A stretch of DNA of 64,000 bases from Elusimicrobiota bacterium (GTDB lineage: Bacteria > Elusimicrobiota > Elusimicrobia > UBA1565). Below, one piece after another: positions 36,501 through 39,500 of this stretch. The notes below the pieces were generated by a model that saw only the letters and a program-made list of their open reading frames with translations, did no database searches and was not told the DNA's origin. The stretch spans positions 124,001 to 188,000 of the forward strand of contig JBAZVI010000008.1 of NCBI GenBank assembly GCA_041660925.1. Direction: 5' to 3'. The translations under genes were made by a program, and so were the position numbers. Position 1 is the first letter of the stretch; every line of letters begins with the position of its first letter.

Positions 36501-39500
36501 CGTGGTAGCCGGAGCTCACCGCGTCCGGCAGGACGAGCGTGTTCACCGGGCCCGAGGAGTCGATGACGAAGGTGCGGTTGTCCACCGCCGCGCCGCAGAC
36601 CGCCACGTTGTTGCAGACGCGCAGGGAGACGCGGAAGTTGTGGTTGACGCGCCAGGTCGTCGGGAAGGTGTAGTTCCAGTCGGCGCCGACGAGGACGAGC
36701 GGGACCGGGGTCGGGATCCAGTGGGTTCCGTAGGAGGCCTGGGTCCAGCCGGCGCCGTCGAAGTCCCAGGAGCCGTCGGTCTCCTGGATGAGGAGCTGGA
36801 CGTGCGTGTCGCCGTTGGCCGTGCCGACGAGGGCGGAGAGGCCCGCGGGAGCGTAGAAGGGATAGGAGGCCTGCCCCGTAGGCGCGGGCGAGGGGGTCTG
36901 GATCGCGCCCGACTGGGCGACGTTGGTGAACTTGAAGCGGATGTGGTTGCTGTTGTCGCTGTAGGCGTTGAGCGGGTTCTCGACGTTGTTGACGGTGTCG
37001 GAGGAGTAGACGATGACGTGGTAGTACTGGTTCGGGGTGAAGCTCACCGTCAGCGGCAGGGTCCAGACGCCGCCGGAGACCTCGAAGAACTTGCGCGCGC
37101 CGGTGAAGGAGCCGCCGCTGGGGTCCGTGAGGCAGATGTTCGTGCCCGGGTTCCCGGCGCCGTCATCCTGGCAGATCGCGACGAAGGTCTTGCCGAGCCC
37201 GGCGTGCGTGTCGCTCGCGTTGCCGGTGATGCTGGGCACGCCGGTGACCTGGGAGTTGTTGAGAGGCGAGGTGACGGCCGTCGACGGAGCCTGCTTGTCC
37301 ACCTTGAAGAAGCGCGTGGAGCGGTAGCCCGCGTTCCACTGCGCCTTGATGATGGTGGGCGGGCTCTCCTTGTTGGGGTTCCAGGTGAAGCCGGAGTCCA
37401 CCGCCGCGTCCTTCCCGCGCACGCGCACGCGATAGTTGCGGCCGGTAATGAGCGACTCCCAGAGCTTGCCCGCGACGCCGATGTCGGTGCTGTAGGTGTA
37501 GCTGCCCAGGGTGACCGACATCGGGAGCCAGGACGCCTCCTGCACGCAGGTCTTGTCGAAGGACGTGCCGCCCCAGCAGGACTGGGTGTCGTCGCTGTCC
37601 TCGATCTGGACCTCCTCCAGACAGACGTTGGGCGCCCCGCCGGGCCAGCCGCCCGAGGGTCCGCCGCTCATCGAGCAGGAGGTGTCGGTGCCCCAGCCCA
37701 GGCCCGTGGTCGGCTGGTCGACGGCGGTGCTGATGATGACCGGGAGGCTGTAGCCCGTGTGCGAGGAGTACCAGGTGTCCTCGAGCGGTATGATGAGCGT
37801 CGAGGTCGGGGCCTGCGTCTCCCACTGGAACACCGTCGCCAGCGTCATGGAGGAGGTCTGGTTGACGTAGGTGGCGCTGGTGTTGTCCAAGGCCCAGACG
37901 TAGACGTAGAAGGTGTCGGTCGAGCGGCTGTTCCAGAAGTCGCCGCCCGTCGCGCCGAGGGGGTCGAGCTTCCAGGTCGTGCCCACGATGCTCGTCGCCG
38001 CGAGGTCGGCGCGCGAGGCCTGCCAGTTCATCGGCGGCTCCTGATACCACTTCCAGTCGCTCTGGCGCTGGACCCCGATGCGGACCTCCTTGACCCCGGC
38101 GACCTGCGCGCCGATGACGTTGGGCTCGTCGACGACGTAGCCGGTGAAGTTGTTGGGCAGGGTGACGACGGGGCCGCCGAAAGTCGTTCCGGAGCTGACG
38201 CTGAAGTCGGTCTTGAGGTCCGCGTTGCTGTCGAGCATCGGCGCGGAGTAGTCGAAGATGAATCCCCAGTCCCAGGCGGTCTGGTTGCCGGCGACGTCCT
38301 CGATGAGGGCATGGAAGAAGTAGTCGCGCCCGTTGATCCAGGGCACCGCGGAGGCGAAGGCCACCGCGTACGAGCTCGTCGTGCCGGCGGTCAGCAGGAT
38401 GTGGCCGGGCTGGCTCGTCCAGGAGGCGTTGGCGACGTCGAAGGGGTTGTACTGGCGGTTGCCGGAGGAGCCGTTGTAGGTCAGGGTGTAGGAGGCGACC
38501 TTGATGCCGGAGCCGGTGCCGTCGTTGAGGTAGAGGCGGATGCTCGTCAGGGGGTTCGAGGAGTTCCAGAGGCCGACCGTGGAGCTCGTGTCGAGCAGAA
38601 CGCTCGTGTCCTGGGCCAAGGTCACCCCCTTCGTGCTGATCTTGACCTGGAGGATGTTCGGCACCGTGCGGTCGAGGCGCAGGTACTTCGTGTAGCGAGG
38701 CCCGGTGTTCGTCCCGGTGGAGTTCCCGGCCGAGTCCGACGCGTAACTCTCGATCTTATAGATGAGGCCGTCCTGGAAGGCGGCGCCGGTGAAGTCCCAG
38801 CTCCAGGACTTGTCCTCCATGGGGTTGACGAGCGAGACCACGACCTCCTTCCACATCGCCTCGGGGTCGGCGCCGCCGGCGCTGACGAGCGCGAGGTCGT
38901 TCGGGCGCAGGTAGCGCAGCGGCGTGCCCACCGCATCGACCTCGGTGATGCGCGAGAAGATGTGGGGCAGGTCGTAGGAATCGGCGACGTTGTCCTGGAT
39001 GTCGCCGCCGATGCTCGAGAAACTGCGCACCCAAGTGGCGCCCGCACGCGTGTCGGAAAGCCCTGCGGGGGAGGTCAGCGTGAGGGTGGGACAGCTGATG
39101 TCGTAGATGAAGGTGGTGTACCCGCTCGTCCCCTTCGTGGACTGGTCCACCTGGTGGCCGGCGGCGTCGGCCGCGAACGCCGAGAGCCGGTAGCGGTGGC
39201 CGTTCTCCCAGGCCGGGAGCTTGATCTTGGTGCCGCCCCCCGCCGTTCCGTCGATGGTGACGATGGTCTCGCCGACCTGGGGCGGGCTGAACACGCTCTG
39301 CGGCGAGCCCGTGGCATCGGTGGACATCCAGATCTGCCAACCGACGGGCCCCTTGTTGCCCGCGGTGCTGAAGGCGACCCAGGTCGTGGGGTCGGAGGGG
39401 TTCGTCGTGGCGTCCTGGACCATGAGCTTGCCGGTGGAGAGACCGGTGCCGAGGTCGCTGAACTCCACCGCGATGGAGTTGACGGTGTTCGTGGCTCCGG